This document shows positions 32,106 through 40,909 of a stretch of DNA of 64,000 bases, in pieces; position 1 is the first letter of the stretch; every line of letters starts with the position of its first letter. A program made the position numbers and the translations under genes. The notes beneath the pieces were generated by a model, which did not search any database, was not told the DNA's origin, and was given only the letters and a program-made list of their open reading frames with translations. The DNA is from Streptomyces pyxinicus (lineage in GTDB: Bacteria; Actinomycetota; Actinomycetes; Streptomycetales; Streptomycetaceae), in contig NZ_JANUGP010000026.1 in assembly GCF_024753135.1 (NCBI RefSeq), positions 1-64,000 on the forward strand, in the 5' to 3' direction.

Positions 32106-33371
32106 ATGAAACTCACCGTGGTCGGCGGCGGCTCGACCTACACCCCCGAACTCGTCGACGGCTTCGCCCGGCTCCGGGACACCCTGCCCGTCGAGCAACT
32201 GGTCCTGGTGGACCCGGCGGCCGACCGTCTCGACCTGGTCGGCGGCCTGGCCCGGCGCATCTTCGCCAAGCAGGGCCATCCCGGCCGGATCGTCACCACC
32301 TCCGACCTGGACGCGGGCGTCGAGGGCGCCGACGCCGTCCTGCTCCAACTGCGCGTCGGCGGCCAGGCGGCCCGGCGGCAGGACGAGACCTGGCCGCTGG
32401 AGTGCGGCTGCGTCGGCCAGGAGACCACCGGCGCGGGCGGCCTCGCCAAGGCGCTGCGCACGGTCCCGGTGGTGCTGGACATCGCCGAACGGGTGCGGCG
32501 CAGCAACCCGCGCGCCTGGCTCATCGACTTCACCAACCCGGTCGGCATCGTCACCCGCGCCCTCCTCCAGGCCGGGCACCGGGCGGTCGGCCTGTGCAAC
32601 GTGGCGATCGGCTTCCAGCGCAGGTTCGCCGGGCACCTGGGCGTGGCCCCGGCCGACGTCCACCTCGGGCACGTCGGCCTGAACCACCTCACCTGGGAGA
32701 CGGACGTACGGCTCGGCGGTCCCGAGGGCGAGAACGTGCTGCCCAAGCTGCTGGCCGAGCACGGCGACGCGCTCGCCGACGACCTCCGGCTGCCCCGGGC
32801 CCTGCTGGACCGGCTGGGCGTGGTGCCGTCGTACTACCTGCGCTACTACTACGCCCACGACGAGGTCGTCCGCGACCTGCGCACCAAGCCCTCGCGAGCC
32901 GAGGAAGTCGCCGCGATGGAACGGGAGCTGCTGGAGATGTACGGCGACCCGGCCCTGGACGAGAAGCCGGCGCTGCTGGCGAAGCGGGGCGGGGCCTACT
33001 ACTCGGAGGCGGCCGTCGACCTCGCGGCGGCGCTGCTGGGCGGGGGCGGGAGCCCCTACCAGGTGGTGAACGCGCTCAACCGGGGCACGCTGCCCTTCCT
33101 GCCGGACGACGCGGTGATCGAGGTGCAGGCGGCGGTCGGCCCGTCCGGACCGGTGCCGCTGCCGGTCCCGGAGCTGGACCCGCTGTTCGCGGGCCTGGTC
33201 GCCAACGTGACCGCGTACGAGGAGCTGGCCCTGGAGGCGGCGCTGCGCGGCGGCCGGGACCGGGTCTTCCGGGCCCTGCTGGCCCACCCGCTGATCGGCC
33301 AGTACGCGTATGCCGAGACCCTCACCGACCAGTTGGTCGCACACAACCGGGAGCATCTGGCGTGGGCCTGA
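32106..33371 (+). CDS. csnH: GH4-family phospho-glycosidase CsnH
   Basis: 421 residues from ATG 32106, 7 nt after csnG. GH4 enzymes use NAD and a divalent metal. The N-terminal Rossmann loop is LTVVGGGSTYTPELVDGF. Family motifs are CGCVGQETTGAGGLAKALRTVPVVLDIAERV, DFTNPVGIVTRALL, GLCNVAIGFQRRFAGHLG (metal-binding Cys region) and GLNHLTWETDV (His region). In the csn pathway it is expected to cleave imported, phosphorylated glucosamine disaccharide. Overlaps csnK by 10 nt. Confidence 0.88.
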   Translation: MKLTVVGGGSTYTPELVDGFARLRDTLPVEQLVLVDPAADRLDLVGGLARRIFAKQGHPGRIVTTSDLDAGVEGADAVLLQLRVGGQAARRQDETWPLECGCVGQETTGAGGLAKALRTVPVVLDIAERVRRSNPRAWLIDFTNPVGIVTRALLQAGHRAVGLCNVAIGFQRRFAGHLGVAPADVHLGHVGLNHLTWETDVRLGGPEGENVLPKLLAEHGDALADDLRLPRALLDRLGVVPSYYLRYYYAHDEVVRDLRTKPSRAEEVAAMERELLEMYGDPALDEKPALLAKRGGAYYSEAAVDLAAALLGGGGSPYQVVNALNRGTLPFLPDDAVIEVQAAVGPSGPVPLPVPELDPLFAGLVANVTAYEELALEAALRGGRDRVFRALLAHPLIGQYAYAETLTDQLVAHNREHLAWA

Positions 33372-34342
33372 TCTCGACCGTGCTCGCCGTCGACGCGGGC
33401 AACAGCAAGACCGACGTGGCCGTGGTCACCGCCGCCGGGGAGGTCCTGGCCACGGCGCGCGGCGGTGGCTTCCGGCCGCCGGCGGTGGGCGTGCCGGCGG
33501 CGCTGGACGCGCTGGCCGAACCGGTCGCGCGGGCCTTCGCCGACGCCGGCGTGACCTCCGTCGGGCATGTCTCGGCCTGCCTGGCCAACGCCGACCTGCC
33601 CCTGGAGGAGGAGCGGCTGGCGACCGCCCTGGAAGCGCGGGGCTGGGGGGCGTCGGTGACGGTCCGCAACGACACCTTCGCGATCCTGCGCGCGGGCGTC
33701 GCCGAACCCCGGGGGGTCGCGGTGGTGTGCGGGGCGGGCATCAACTGCGTCGGCATGCGCCCCGACGGCCGTACCGCCCGCTTCCCGGCGATCGGCCGGA
33801 TCTCCGGGGACTGGGGCGGCGGCTGGGGCCTGTCCGAGGAGGCGCTGTGGCACGCGGCCCGCGCGGAGGACGGCCGGGGCGAACCGACGACCCTCGCGAG
33901 CACCCTGCCCGCGCACTTCGGGCTGCCCACCATGTACGCCCTCATCGAGGCCCTGCACCTCGGGCACGTCGGGCACGAGCGCCGGCACGAACTGGCCCCG
34001 GTGCTCTTCGCCACGGCCGCCGACGGCGACCCGGTGGCCCGCGCGCTGGTGGGACGGCTGGCCCGGGAGGTCACCGTGATGGCGACGGTCGCCCTGACCC
34101 GCCTGGACCTCCTCACCGAGCAGACCCCGGTCCTGCTGGGCGGCAGCGTCCTGACCGCCGGCCACGCCCTGCTGGACGACGCCGTCCGCGACCAACTCGC
34201 CGCCCGCGCCCCCAAGGCCGACGTCCACGTGGTCTCCACGAGCCCGGTCCTGGGAGCGGCCCTGCTGGGCCTGGACCACCTGGCCGCCGGCACCGAGGCC
34301 CAGGAACGGGCGCGGCGGCACTGGGAGTCCGGGCGGCACTGA
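33362..34342 (+). CDS. csnK: Sugar kinase CsnK (BadF/BadG/BcrA ATPase family)
   Basis: 326 residues from GTG 33362, overlapping csnH by 10 nt (translational coupling). An actin-like ATPase fold is seen: phosphate-1 VLAVDAGNSKTDVAVVTAAG, VCGAGINCVGMRPDG, the Gly-rich GRISGDWGGGWGLSEEALWHAARAEDG, and an adenosine loop VLLGGSVLTAGHALLDD. It resembles N-acetylglucosamine kinases. It should phosphorylate chitosan oligomers after import for CsnH. Last gene of the operon. Confidence 0.87.
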   Translation: MGLISTVLAVDAGNSKTDVAVVTAAGEVLATARGGGFRPPAVGVPAALDALAEPVARAFADAGVTSVGHVSACLANADLPLEEERLATALEARGWGASVTVRNDTFAILRAGVAEPRGVAVVCGAGINCVGMRPDGRTARFPAIGRISGDWGGGWGLSEEALWHAARAEDGRGEPTTLASTLPAHFGLPTMYALIEALHLGHVGHERRHELAPVLFATAADGDPVARALVGRLAREVTVMATVALTRLDLLTEQTPVLLGGSVLTAGHALLDDAVRDQLAARAPKADVHVVSTSPVLGAALLGLDHLAAGTEAQERARRHWESGRH

Positions 34343-34600
34343 GCCCGAGCACCGGCTCAGCGCCGAGGACCTGCGGTCGAAGCACCGTTCCACGACGTCG
34401 GGGTGTGGGTACGCCTCGCGGTCGAAGGCCGGCGGGCGGCCTCCGTGCCTGCCGCGCCGGGTCCGGTCGCGGACCTGGTCGGCCCGTTCGGGGATCGTAT
34501 GCGGACGCGGCCGACGAGCCGCTGGTCGATACCCGCGCTCTCCATGACCAGCCGGCGGCCGGGCGCCGCCCGGCACGGCTCCGGCCAGGGCGTCCGCTTC
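34343..34600 (-). pseudogene. IS5-type transposase remnant
   Basis: On the minus strand the frame reads HTIPERADQVRDRTRRGRHGGRPPAFDREAY...DVVERCFDRR, the conserved C-terminal end of IS5-family (DDE) transposases, where GGRPPAFD and NVVERCFNR are usual. No start or catalytic domain remains and no inverted terminal repeats were found. It lies just downstream of csnK. Confidence 0.7.
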
Positions 34601-34631
34601 CGAGCCTTCTCGGTCGTGTGACAGTAGAGGT

Positions 34632-35108
34632 ATGACGACAGAGCGATTCGAGACGAGCCGTGAGATCGCAGCCTCTCCGGAGGAGATCTTCGCACTCCTC
34701 TGCTCGCCGCGAGGGCACGTGGCGATCGACAGTTCCGGCATGCTGCAATCGGCGGAAGGAGACACGGTTCGCGGTGTCGGGGACGAGTTCGTCGTGCACA
34801 TGGACCGGGAGCCTCTCGGGGATCTGCCGATGGGCCGTTACGACGTGACGGTGATCATCACCGAGTACGCGCGGAACGCTCACTTGGAGTGGACGATCTC
34901 CGGCACGATCCAGCCTCCGATCGGCCATGTGTACGGCTACCGGGTGGAACCGGCCGACCGGGGCTCCCTGGTGACCTCGTACTACGACTGGAGCCGTATC
35001 CATGAGCGGTACCGCCAGGCCGACGTCTTCCCTGTCATCCCGGAAGCAGGGCTGCGCGCGACGCTGGGCATCCTGGCCCGCACCGTGGAGGGAAAGCACC
35101 ACTGGTGA
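34632..35108 (+). CDS. SRPBCC-family (polyketide cyclase/START-like) protein
   Basis: 158 residues from ATG 34632 (GTAGAGGT upstream). Features are the opening FETSREIAASPEEIFALLCSPRGHVAID, a beta-grip body (GDEFVVHMDREPL, MGRYDVTVIITEYARNAHLEWTISG) and a C-terminal helix (RATLGILARTVEGKHHW). Such proteins bind hydrophobic ligands in a cavity; the ligand is unknown. It stands alone beside the transposase remnant. Confidence 0.85.
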   Translation: MTTERFETSREIAASPEEIFALLCSPRGHVAIDSSGMLQSAEGDTVRGVGDEFVVHMDREPLGDLPMGRYDVTVIITEYARNAHLEWTISGTIQPPIGHVYGYRVEPADRGSLVTSYYDWSRIHERYRQADVFPVIPEAGLRATLGILARTVEGKHHW

Positions 35109-35217
35109 TCACAGCTCTGGGAAGCTGACCAGCCGGCCACCGGGACCATCCGTGTGCGCTCGTCGTAGCCCCGGAGCCGCCGGACGCTCCCCTCCCCTTG
35201 GGCCCAGCGGCCGCCGG

Positions 35218-36198
35218 TCAGAGCCACCCGAGCTGCCCCGCCTTCAGACCGGCCTCGAACCGGCTCCTGGCGTGCAGCCGCTCCATCAGGGCCGACATCC
35301 GGCGCCGCACCGTACGCAGCGACACTCCCAGCCGCTTGGCCGCTGCCTCGTCGGTCAGGCCGCGGGCCAGGAGGCGCAGCAGGGAACGCTCCTCGGCACT
35401 CAGTTCCTCGGCGGGCAGCCCGGCGCCCAGGGGGATGGCGGTCTCCCAGGTGTGGAAGAAGACCGCGCAGAGGGTGGCGACGACCGCGGGCTCCTTCGTG
35501 CACAGAACCCCGTGGTGCGTGTTGTCGGGGTCGACGGGGATCAGGGCGGTCGCGCGGTCCAGGACGAGGAAGCGCGGCGGCAGCATGGGGGCGGTGCGCA
35601 CTTCACCGCTCCCCTCGGACAGCCGGCCGACGTACTCGGCCATGGCGGGGTCGGTACGCACGCTGTCGTGGTGCAGCGCCAGCAGGGTGACGCCTCGTCC
35701 CAGCGCCTCCTCGTCGAGCGCACGTAACGCCTCCAGGCCCTCGCGAGACTGGGCACCGCCCGGCAGCATGGCCAGGCACTCGTGGTGCAGGTCCTTGGCG
35801 AGCAGTTCCAGACGCTCCTGGAAGGCGTCCAGTCCCAGCAGCACGTCGGCGTCCGAGCCGCAGCCGGCCGTCAAGCGGCGGCCGGCCCGTTCCGTCATCG
35901 CCCGGGCCACCGCCAGTCTGGCGGCCGCCAGGTGGTGCTGCTGCTCCAGCACGTCCTGTTCCCGCCGGCGCAGCAGCACGTCGAGGGCGAGGTCCAGGCT
36001 CAGCGCTCTCAGCCGTCCGGGCTCGTCCCGCGACTGCCGCAGCAAGGTCAGTTCCGCCAGCCGGTCCAGTGCCTCGCGCACGTCGCGCTCGGCGAGGCCC
36101 AGTTCGCGGCAGAGCTGCGGAACGCCGAGATCGGTTCTGTCGAGTAGGAGCCGGTACACCGCCTCCACCTGCGGTTCCAAGCCAAGGATCTCCAGCAT
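35218..36198 (-). CDS. LuxR-type transcriptional regulator with N-terminal winged helix
   Basis: 326 residues from ATG 36198; an in-frame ATG at 36243 would add 15 residues. The N-terminus is a TrmB-like winged helix (EAVYRLLLDRTDLGVPQLCRELGLAERDVREALDRLAELTLLRQ). A middle helical region may sense a ligand (REQDVLEQQHHLAAARLAVARAM). The C-terminal LuxR helix-turn-helix is LSAEERSLLRLLARGLTDEAAAKRLGVSLRTVRRRMSALMERL. It is divergent from the secreted NlpC/P60 protein gene across 321 bp, so it may control that gene; this is inference. Confidence 0.87.
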   Translation of the reverse strand: MLEILGLEPQVEAVYRLLLDRTDLGVPQLCRELGLAERDVREALDRLAELTLLRQSRDEPGRLRALSLDLALDVLLRRREQDVLEQQHHLAAARLAVARAMTERAGRRLTAGCGSDADVLLGLDAFQERLELLAKDLHHECLAMLPGGAQSREGLEALRALDEEALGRGVTLLALHHDSVRTDPAMAEYVGRLSEGSGEVRTAPMLPPRFLVLDRATALIPVDPDNTHHGVLCTKEPAVVATLCAVFFHTWETAIPLGAGLPAEELSAEERSLLRLLARGLTDEAAAKRLGVSLRTVRRRMSALMERLHARSRFEAGLKAGQLGWL

Positions 36199-36519
36199 TC
36201 CGCCCCCCAAGCGTGCTGCGGCACGTCCCCACGTGGACGTCATCGTTACCTGATCTTTGCATTCGTCCCGATGACGAGCAATCGACAAGTCGGCCTGCTC
36301 GAAACGGCGTTGCACCAAGGTGACAGGCTCCTTGATGCCAGGCTCCGACGCTCCCTCCGGGCTGCCGGAGCGGGCAGAGTGTCGACACGGCACTCACAGC
36401 GGTCACTGCCTCCCCCACGCGCCCCGCGGCTGATCTCCTGTGGGCTCGCCGCGTATCGGGGACCGCCTGTTTCGCCCCACCCCACGGACCATCACGCCTT
36501 CCTTCACTGAGGATGTGTC
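36199..36519. other. Divergent intergenic region, LuxR regulator/secreted protein
   Basis: About 320 bp with no convincing gene. It must contain the promoters of both neighbours. A short GC-rich hairpin lies near 36345-36380 (GCTCC/GGAGC arms). No -10/-35 pair was called. Confidence 0.35.
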
Positions 36520-37947
36520 ATGCCCAGACCCGTCGCTGCCCGTTCCGTCTCGGTCACGCTCGCCGTCACCGCCTCGCTGTCCTGCGGTCTCGTGTCCGTC
36601 GGCGGCGGTGTCGCCCACGCCGCCCCGGTCCCGCTCACCCCGGGCGCGACGGTCCGGCAGCTCGCCGGCGGCGGCCAGGGCCCGGTGACGCCGGTCCCGG
36701 GCCGGAGGACCGCCGTCGGCGCGGCGGAGACGGCACCGTCCATCACCCGCAGCGAGGTCATCGACCGGGCCCAGAGCTGGCTCGGCAAGGGCCTCAAGTA
36801 CAACCAGGGCGAGTACTACGCCGGCTACCGCACCGACTGCTCCGGATACGTGTCGATGGCGTGGCGCCTCAGTTCCTCCCTGACGACGGACACCTTCGCC
36901 AGCGCCGGCGTCACCGAATCGATCTCCAAGGGTGATCTCAAGGCCGGCGACGCCCTCCTCAACGACGCGGTCCGTGACGACGGTCATGTCGCGCTCTTCG
37001 AGAAGTGGACGGACAGCTCCCACACGAGCTACATCGGCTACGAGTTCAGCAGCAGGCAGGACGTCATCCACCACGAGATCCCCTATCCGTACTTCTCGGG
37101 CCACGGCACCTTCGAGCCGGTGCGCAACAAGTCCGTGACCGATGACGCTCCCGTGATCACCGATCCGGGGATGACGAATCTGACGGCGGGTGAGTTCAGC
37201 GGGGACCGGGTCGCGGACCTGGTGGCGACGGAGGTGTCCACGGGGAAGCTGTGGCTGTACAAGGGCCCGAAGGTGGGAGCGTTGAGTTCCCGGGTGCTGA
37301 TCGGTACCGGTGGCTGGAACGGCATGGCGAACGTGGCCGCGGGCGACCTGAACAGTGACGGCAAGGACGACCTGGTCGCGACGGAGAAGTCGACGGGAAA
37401 GCTGTTCCTCTACAAGGGGACGGGTACGGGTCTGGCGTCACGGGTGGAGATCGGAACCGGCGGCTGGAACGGCATGACCAACCTGTTCGTCGGCGACTTC
37501 AACGGTGACGGCAAGGACGACGTCGGCGCCTCGGAGGAATCGTCGGGCAAGCTGTTCCTCTACAAGGGCACCGGCAACGGGACGATCTCGGGCCTGAGCG
37601 GGCGCGTGGAGATCGGCACGGGTGGCTGGAACGGCATGAACAAGGTCGTCAGCCCCGGCGACATGAACAAGGACGGCAAGGACGACCTCGTCGGCACGGA
37701 GAAATCGACCGGGAAGCTGTTCCTCTACAAGGGCGACGGCTCCGGTGTCACCTCACGGGTGGAGATAGGCACAGGCGGCTGGAACGGGATCTCGGGCTAC
37801 GCCGGTGCCGACTTCTCCGGTGACGGCGTCGGCGACCTGGCGGCCGTGAAGTCCGACACCGGAGAGACGGGCAAGCTCTACCTCTACAAGGGCACCGGCA
37901 ACGGCGGCATCGGCGACCCCACCGAGATCGGCACCGGCGGCTGGTAG
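36520..37947 (+). CDS. Secreted NlpC/P60-like protein with FG-GAP/VCBS repeats
   Basis: 475 residues from ATG 36520 (GAGGA upstream). A signal peptide (VAARSVSVTLAVTASLSCGLV...AHAAP) leads to an NlpC/P60-like domain: the probable catalytic Cys is in TDCSGYVSMAW (about C107) and His in DDGHVALFEKW (about H156). From residue 210 on, five FG-GAP/VCBS-type repeats of about 55 residues follow (GDLNSDGKDDLVATEKSTGKLFLYKG), with Asp-rich calcium-binding loops forming a beta-propeller-like surface. It ends GTGGW at the sixth blade edge. A wall hydrolase or amidase tethered by a propeller is the likely role. Confidence 0.88.
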   Translation: MPRPVAARSVSVTLAVTASLSCGLVSVGGGVAHAAPVPLTPGATVRQLAGGGQGPVTPVPGRRTAVGAAETAPSITRSEVIDRAQSWLGKGLKYNQGEYYAGYRTDCSGYVSMAWRLSSSLTTDTFASAGVTESISKGDLKAGDALLNDAVRDDGHVALFEKWTDSSHTSYIGYEFSSRQDVIHHEIPYPYFSGHGTFEPVRNKSVTDDAPVITDPGMTNLTAGEFSGDRVADLVATEVSTGKLWLYKGPKVGALSSRVLIGTGGWNGMANVAAGDLNSDGKDDLVATEKSTGKLFLYKGTGTGLASRVEIGTGGWNGMTNLFVGDFNGDGKDDVGASEESSGKLFLYKGTGNGTISGLSGRVEIGTGGWNGMNKVVSPGDMNKDGKDDLVGTEKSTGKLFLYKGDGSGVTSRVEIGTGGWNGISGYAGADFSGDGVGDLAAVKSDTGETGKLYLYKGTGNGGIGDPTEIGTGGW

Positions 37948-37984
37948 GGCACCAGCGGGGGGCTGAGACCTCGGTTCTGCCGGA

Positions 37985-38013
37985 GGCTCCGGGTGACCTC
38001 GTCACCCGGAGCC
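37985..38013 (+). terminator. Rho-independent terminator after secreted protein gene
   Basis: A perfect 13-bp stem, GGCTCCGGGTGAC (37985-37997) with GTCACCCGGAGCC (38001-38013), with a 3-nt loop. This is one of the strongest hairpins in the window. Confidence 0.85.
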
Positions 38014-38334
38014 TCGTCGTGTCCGGGGTGGTGCGACCCGGCGTCGGTGCCAGCGACAACCGACGGGCCGGGGTTTCGGCGCGCGGGATCGTGTGCGGAC
38101 GCGGGATCGCCCCTGCGGTCGTTCAGCCGCTCCCGCCCGCGCGACGACTCGGGCGACAACGGCCGGCGGAACCGATCCGGTGCGCCCCGCGTGTTCATCA
38201 GCAGGGGGTGGTGCGCTGGGGGCGCGCGCCCGTAGGGGACGCTGCGATCCGATCAAGATCCAGTGAAGGCCGGTGCGGACGCCGGTCGTGGCGGTGATAC
38301 TGGGCGGCGAACGGATGGCCATGGGGGAGGTCGA
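38014..38334. other. Intergenic region upstream of the GlnX-PknG cluster
   Basis: About 320 bp with no gene supported. A GATACT element at 38296-38301, 34 nt before the GTG start, could be the -10 of the cluster promoter; no matching -35 was found. Confidence 0.35.
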
Positions 38335-39786
38335 GTGACACACCCGCCGAAGAGCAGCGCACCGCCACCGGTGGCGGTGCCCGGCGTGCCCGCGCAGTCC
38401 GGGCCGCCCGCGCCCCCGGTGCCGTACACCCCGGTACCGCACACCCCGCGTCCGCCGGCCGCGCCGCCGGCCCGGCGGACCGCCTTCGCCGAGGGTGCCG
38501 AGCGGCTGCGGGCCGCCGCGACGACGGAGCCGGGGCGGCTGCGGATCATCGGCGCCGTACTCGCCCTGGTCGTCGTCGCGTTCGGGGCCGTCACCGCCTG
38601 GCAGACCAGCGAGCGGGCCGCGGCGGCCGACGACGTGCTGCACCGCAGCCAGCCGCTCAGCTCCGGCGCGGCCGGCATCTACCGTTCGCTCGCCGACGCC
38701 AACACCGCCGCCTCCAGCGGCTTCCTGGCCGGCGGGCAGGAGACGGCCGGCACCCGGGACCGGTACGAGAAGGACATCCGTACCGCCGCCGGCGGCCTCG
38801 TGACGGCCGCCGCCAACGCGGAGCCCGGGTCGGCGTCCGAGGCGGCCATCACCCGGCTGAACCGGCTGCTGCCCGAGTACAAGGGCCTGATCGAGCGGGC
38901 CCGCACCTACAACCGGCAGGGCTACCCGGTGGGCGGCGCCTATCTGCGCTACGCCAACGAGAAGATGCAGCGGCAGATGCTCCCGGCCGCCGAGGACCTC
39001 TACACCCGGGAGAACCAGCGGCTCGACGCCGACTACGCGGACGCCACCCCGTACCCGTGGGCCGCGATCGCGCTCGGCGTCCTCGCGCTCGGCGCGCTCG
39101 GCTGGGCCCAGCACCGCACCTACCAGCGCACCCACCGCGTCCTCAACCACGGCCTGGTCGCCGGCACCGCCGCCACCACGGTCGTGCTGCTCTGGCTGGT
39201 CGTCGGCCACACCGTCGCCCGCTCCGAACTGGACGGCTCCTACGACCGGGGCATCCGCTCGCTCGGCGTGCTGCACGACGCCCGGATCGCCTCCCTGAAG
39301 GCACGCGGCAACGAGAACCTGAGCCTGGTGGCGCGCGGCGCCGAGACCGTCACGGTTGACGGCACCGTGTACGACGCGTACTACCGCGACTTCGACAAGG
39401 ACATGGCCGCGCTCGGCAAGGGGCTGGCCGCGGCCGGCCGGCTCGCCGACGACAGCGCCGGCACCGCCCCGGTCAAGGCGGCCGAGGGCAACATGGCGGT
39501 GTGGAAGCAGCGCCACGCGGCGGCCCGTACCGAGGACGAGAACGGCAACTACCAGCAGGCGCTGGACAAGGTGATCGGTGCCAAGGGCGCCACCGGCGCG
39601 TGCTTCGACAGCGTGGACGCCAACCTCGCCCGCGCCATCGACCACGAACAGGGCGAGTTCCAGCGGGCGGCCGGGGACGGCCGGGACGCGCTGACCGGGC
39701 TGCCGGCCGGCGCGGCGGCCCTCGCGCTGCTGGGCGCGGCCGGTGCCGTGGCCGGCATCGGGCGCAGGCTTTCGGAGTACCGGTGA
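38335..39786 (+). CDS. GlnX-like four-helix membrane sensor
   Basis: 483 residues from GTG 38335 (GGGGGAGG upstream). A Pro-rich cytosolic lead (residues 4-48) is followed by TM1 (about 71-88, RIIGAVLALVVVAFGAVTAW), an exported helical sensor (90-240), TM2 (241-260) and TM3 (272-294), a second exported helical sensor (295-455) and TM4 (456-475). This architecture matches mycobacterial GlnX, which with the GlnH binding protein relays external amino acids to PknG. The next gene is a GlnH-like SBP and PknG lies two genes on, so the same role is likely. Regulation unknown. Confidence 0.82.
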   Translation: MTHPPKSSAPPPVAVPGVPAQSGPPAPPVPYTPVPHTPRPPAAPPARRTAFAEGAERLRAAATTEPGRLRIIGAVLALVVVAFGAVTAWQTSERAAAADDVLHRSQPLSSGAAGIYRSLADANTAASSGFLAGGQETAGTRDRYEKDIRTAAGGLVTAAANAEPGSASEAAITRLNRLLPEYKGLIERARTYNRQGYPVGGAYLRYANEKMQRQMLPAAEDLYTRENQRLDADYADATPYPWAAIALGVLALGALGWAQHRTYQRTHRVLNHGLVAGTAATTVVLLWLVVGHTVARSELDGSYDRGIRSLGVLHDARIASLKARGNENLSLVARGAETVTVDGTVYDAYYRDFDKDMAALGKGLAAAGRLADDSAGTAPVKAAEGNMAVWKQRHAAARTEDENGNYQQALDKVIGAKGATGACFDSVDANLARAIDHEQGEFQRAAGDGRDALTGLPAGAAALALLGAAGAVAGIGRRLSEYR

Positions 39787-39800
39787 CAGGGGGCAGGGCG

Positions 39801-40829
39801 ATGTACGGGAGGCGTGCGCGGGCCGCCCTACGGGGCTGGGGCGGCGTCGGCGCGATGGCGGTGCTGTGCGCGCTGGCACTGGCGTTCGTCCTGCTGCTCC
39901 CGCACACCCAGGCCCCGGCCGACGGCAGGCCGGCCGGGCAGCGCACCGCCCACGCGGGCCAGGTCCGCGCCGACGACTGCCAGGACGCCGGGGCCCAGGA
40001 CCGCTCGCTGTCCCCGTCCGGCGCCGACGGCCCGACGATCGACGCCATCAAGGCCCGTACCGGCGCCAAGCGCAAGCTGATCGTCGGCGTCGACCAGAAC
40101 AGCTACCGCTGGGGCTACCGCAACCCCAACACCGAGGGCGCGGAGCTGGAGGGCTTCGACATCGACCTGGCGCACCGGATCGCCGAGGACCTCCTCGGTG
40201 ACCCGGACGCCGTGCAGTTCAAGGCGATACCGACCAGCCAGCGCATCACGGCGATCCAGGACAACCGGGTCGACATGGTGGTCCGCACGATGACCATCAC
40301 CTGCGACCGGCTGTCCCAAGTCGCGTTCTCCGCGCCCTACTTCAAGACCGGCCAGCAGGTGCTGGCGCCCAAGTCCTCGGGCATCACGGGCTACGACGGC
40401 TCGCTCGCGCACAAGAGGGTGTGCTCCGCCGCCGGTTCGACCGCCCACACCAAGCTGGACGCCGACCGCACGTCCGGGAGGCTGCCCGCCTCCACCGATG
40501 TCTCGATCACCGTCCCGAACCAGCTCGACTGCCTGGTGCGGCTCCAACTCGGCGAGGTGGACGCGGTGGTGACCGACGGCGCGCTCGCCGCCAGCCAGGC
40601 CGCGCAGGACCCGACCGTCGAACTCAAGGGCAAGCCGTTCACGACCGAGTACTACGGCGTGGCGATGAAGAAGGGCGCGAGCGATCTGGTGCGCCGGGTC
40701 AACCACGTCCTGGTGGACTACCGCGACCACGGCTGGCAGGCGTCGTACGACCGGTGGCTGTCGGCGACACTGGGGAAGGACCCGGCCGCGTCCGAGCCCC
40801 CCGCGCCGCGCTACCTGCACGGCGGCTGA
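39801..40829 (+). CDS. GlnH-like amino-acid-binding protein, membrane-anchored
   Basis: 342 residues from ATG 39801 (AGGGGG upstream); GTG 39783, overlapping the upstream stop, is an alternative start. A single N-terminal hydrophobic anchor (GGVGAMAVLCALALAFVLLLP) has no lipobox, unlike most binding proteins. The SBP family-3 core is LIVGVDQNSYRWGYRNP, ELEGFDIDLAHRIAEDLLG, VQFKAIPTSQRITAIQDNRVDMVVRTMTITCDRL and DGALAASQAAQ. The Arg in VVRTMTIT probably contacts the carboxylate, as in glutamate/aspartate binders. It presumably presents the amino acid to the GlnX-like sensor. Confidence 0.85.
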   Translation: MYGRRARAALRGWGGVGAMAVLCALALAFVLLLPHTQAPADGRPAGQRTAHAGQVRADDCQDAGAQDRSLSPSGADGPTIDAIKARTGAKRKLIVGVDQNSYRWGYRNPNTEGAELEGFDIDLAHRIAEDLLGDPDAVQFKAIPTSQRITAIQDNRVDMVVRTMTITCDRLSQVAFSAPYFKTGQQVLAPKSSGITGYDGSLAHKRVCSAAGSTAHTKLDADRTSGRLPASTDVSITVPNQLDCLVRLQLGEVDAVVTDGALAASQAAQDPTVELKGKPFTTEYYGVAMKKGASDLVRRVNHVLVDYRDHGWQASYDRWLSATLGKDPAASEPPAPRYLHGG

Positions 40830-40836
40830 CCCCCGC

Positions 40837-40884
40837 ACCCCGACACCCCGACACCCCGACAACCGGACAACCCGACAGGCCGAC
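40837..40884 (+). repeat. 8-bp tandem repeat
   Basis: Six head-to-tail units based on ACCCCGAC: three perfect (40837-40860) then three degenerate (40861-40884). It lies between the GlnH-like stop and the ribosome site of the next gene. Confidence 0.85.
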
Positions 40885-40909
40885 CAGACACAGCAGCGAG
40901 AGGTGATCG

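Noticed and set aside
38002..39879. 625-codon minus-strand frame
   Set aside because: Antisense to the GlnX-like gene, low complexity, and crosses a strong terminator.
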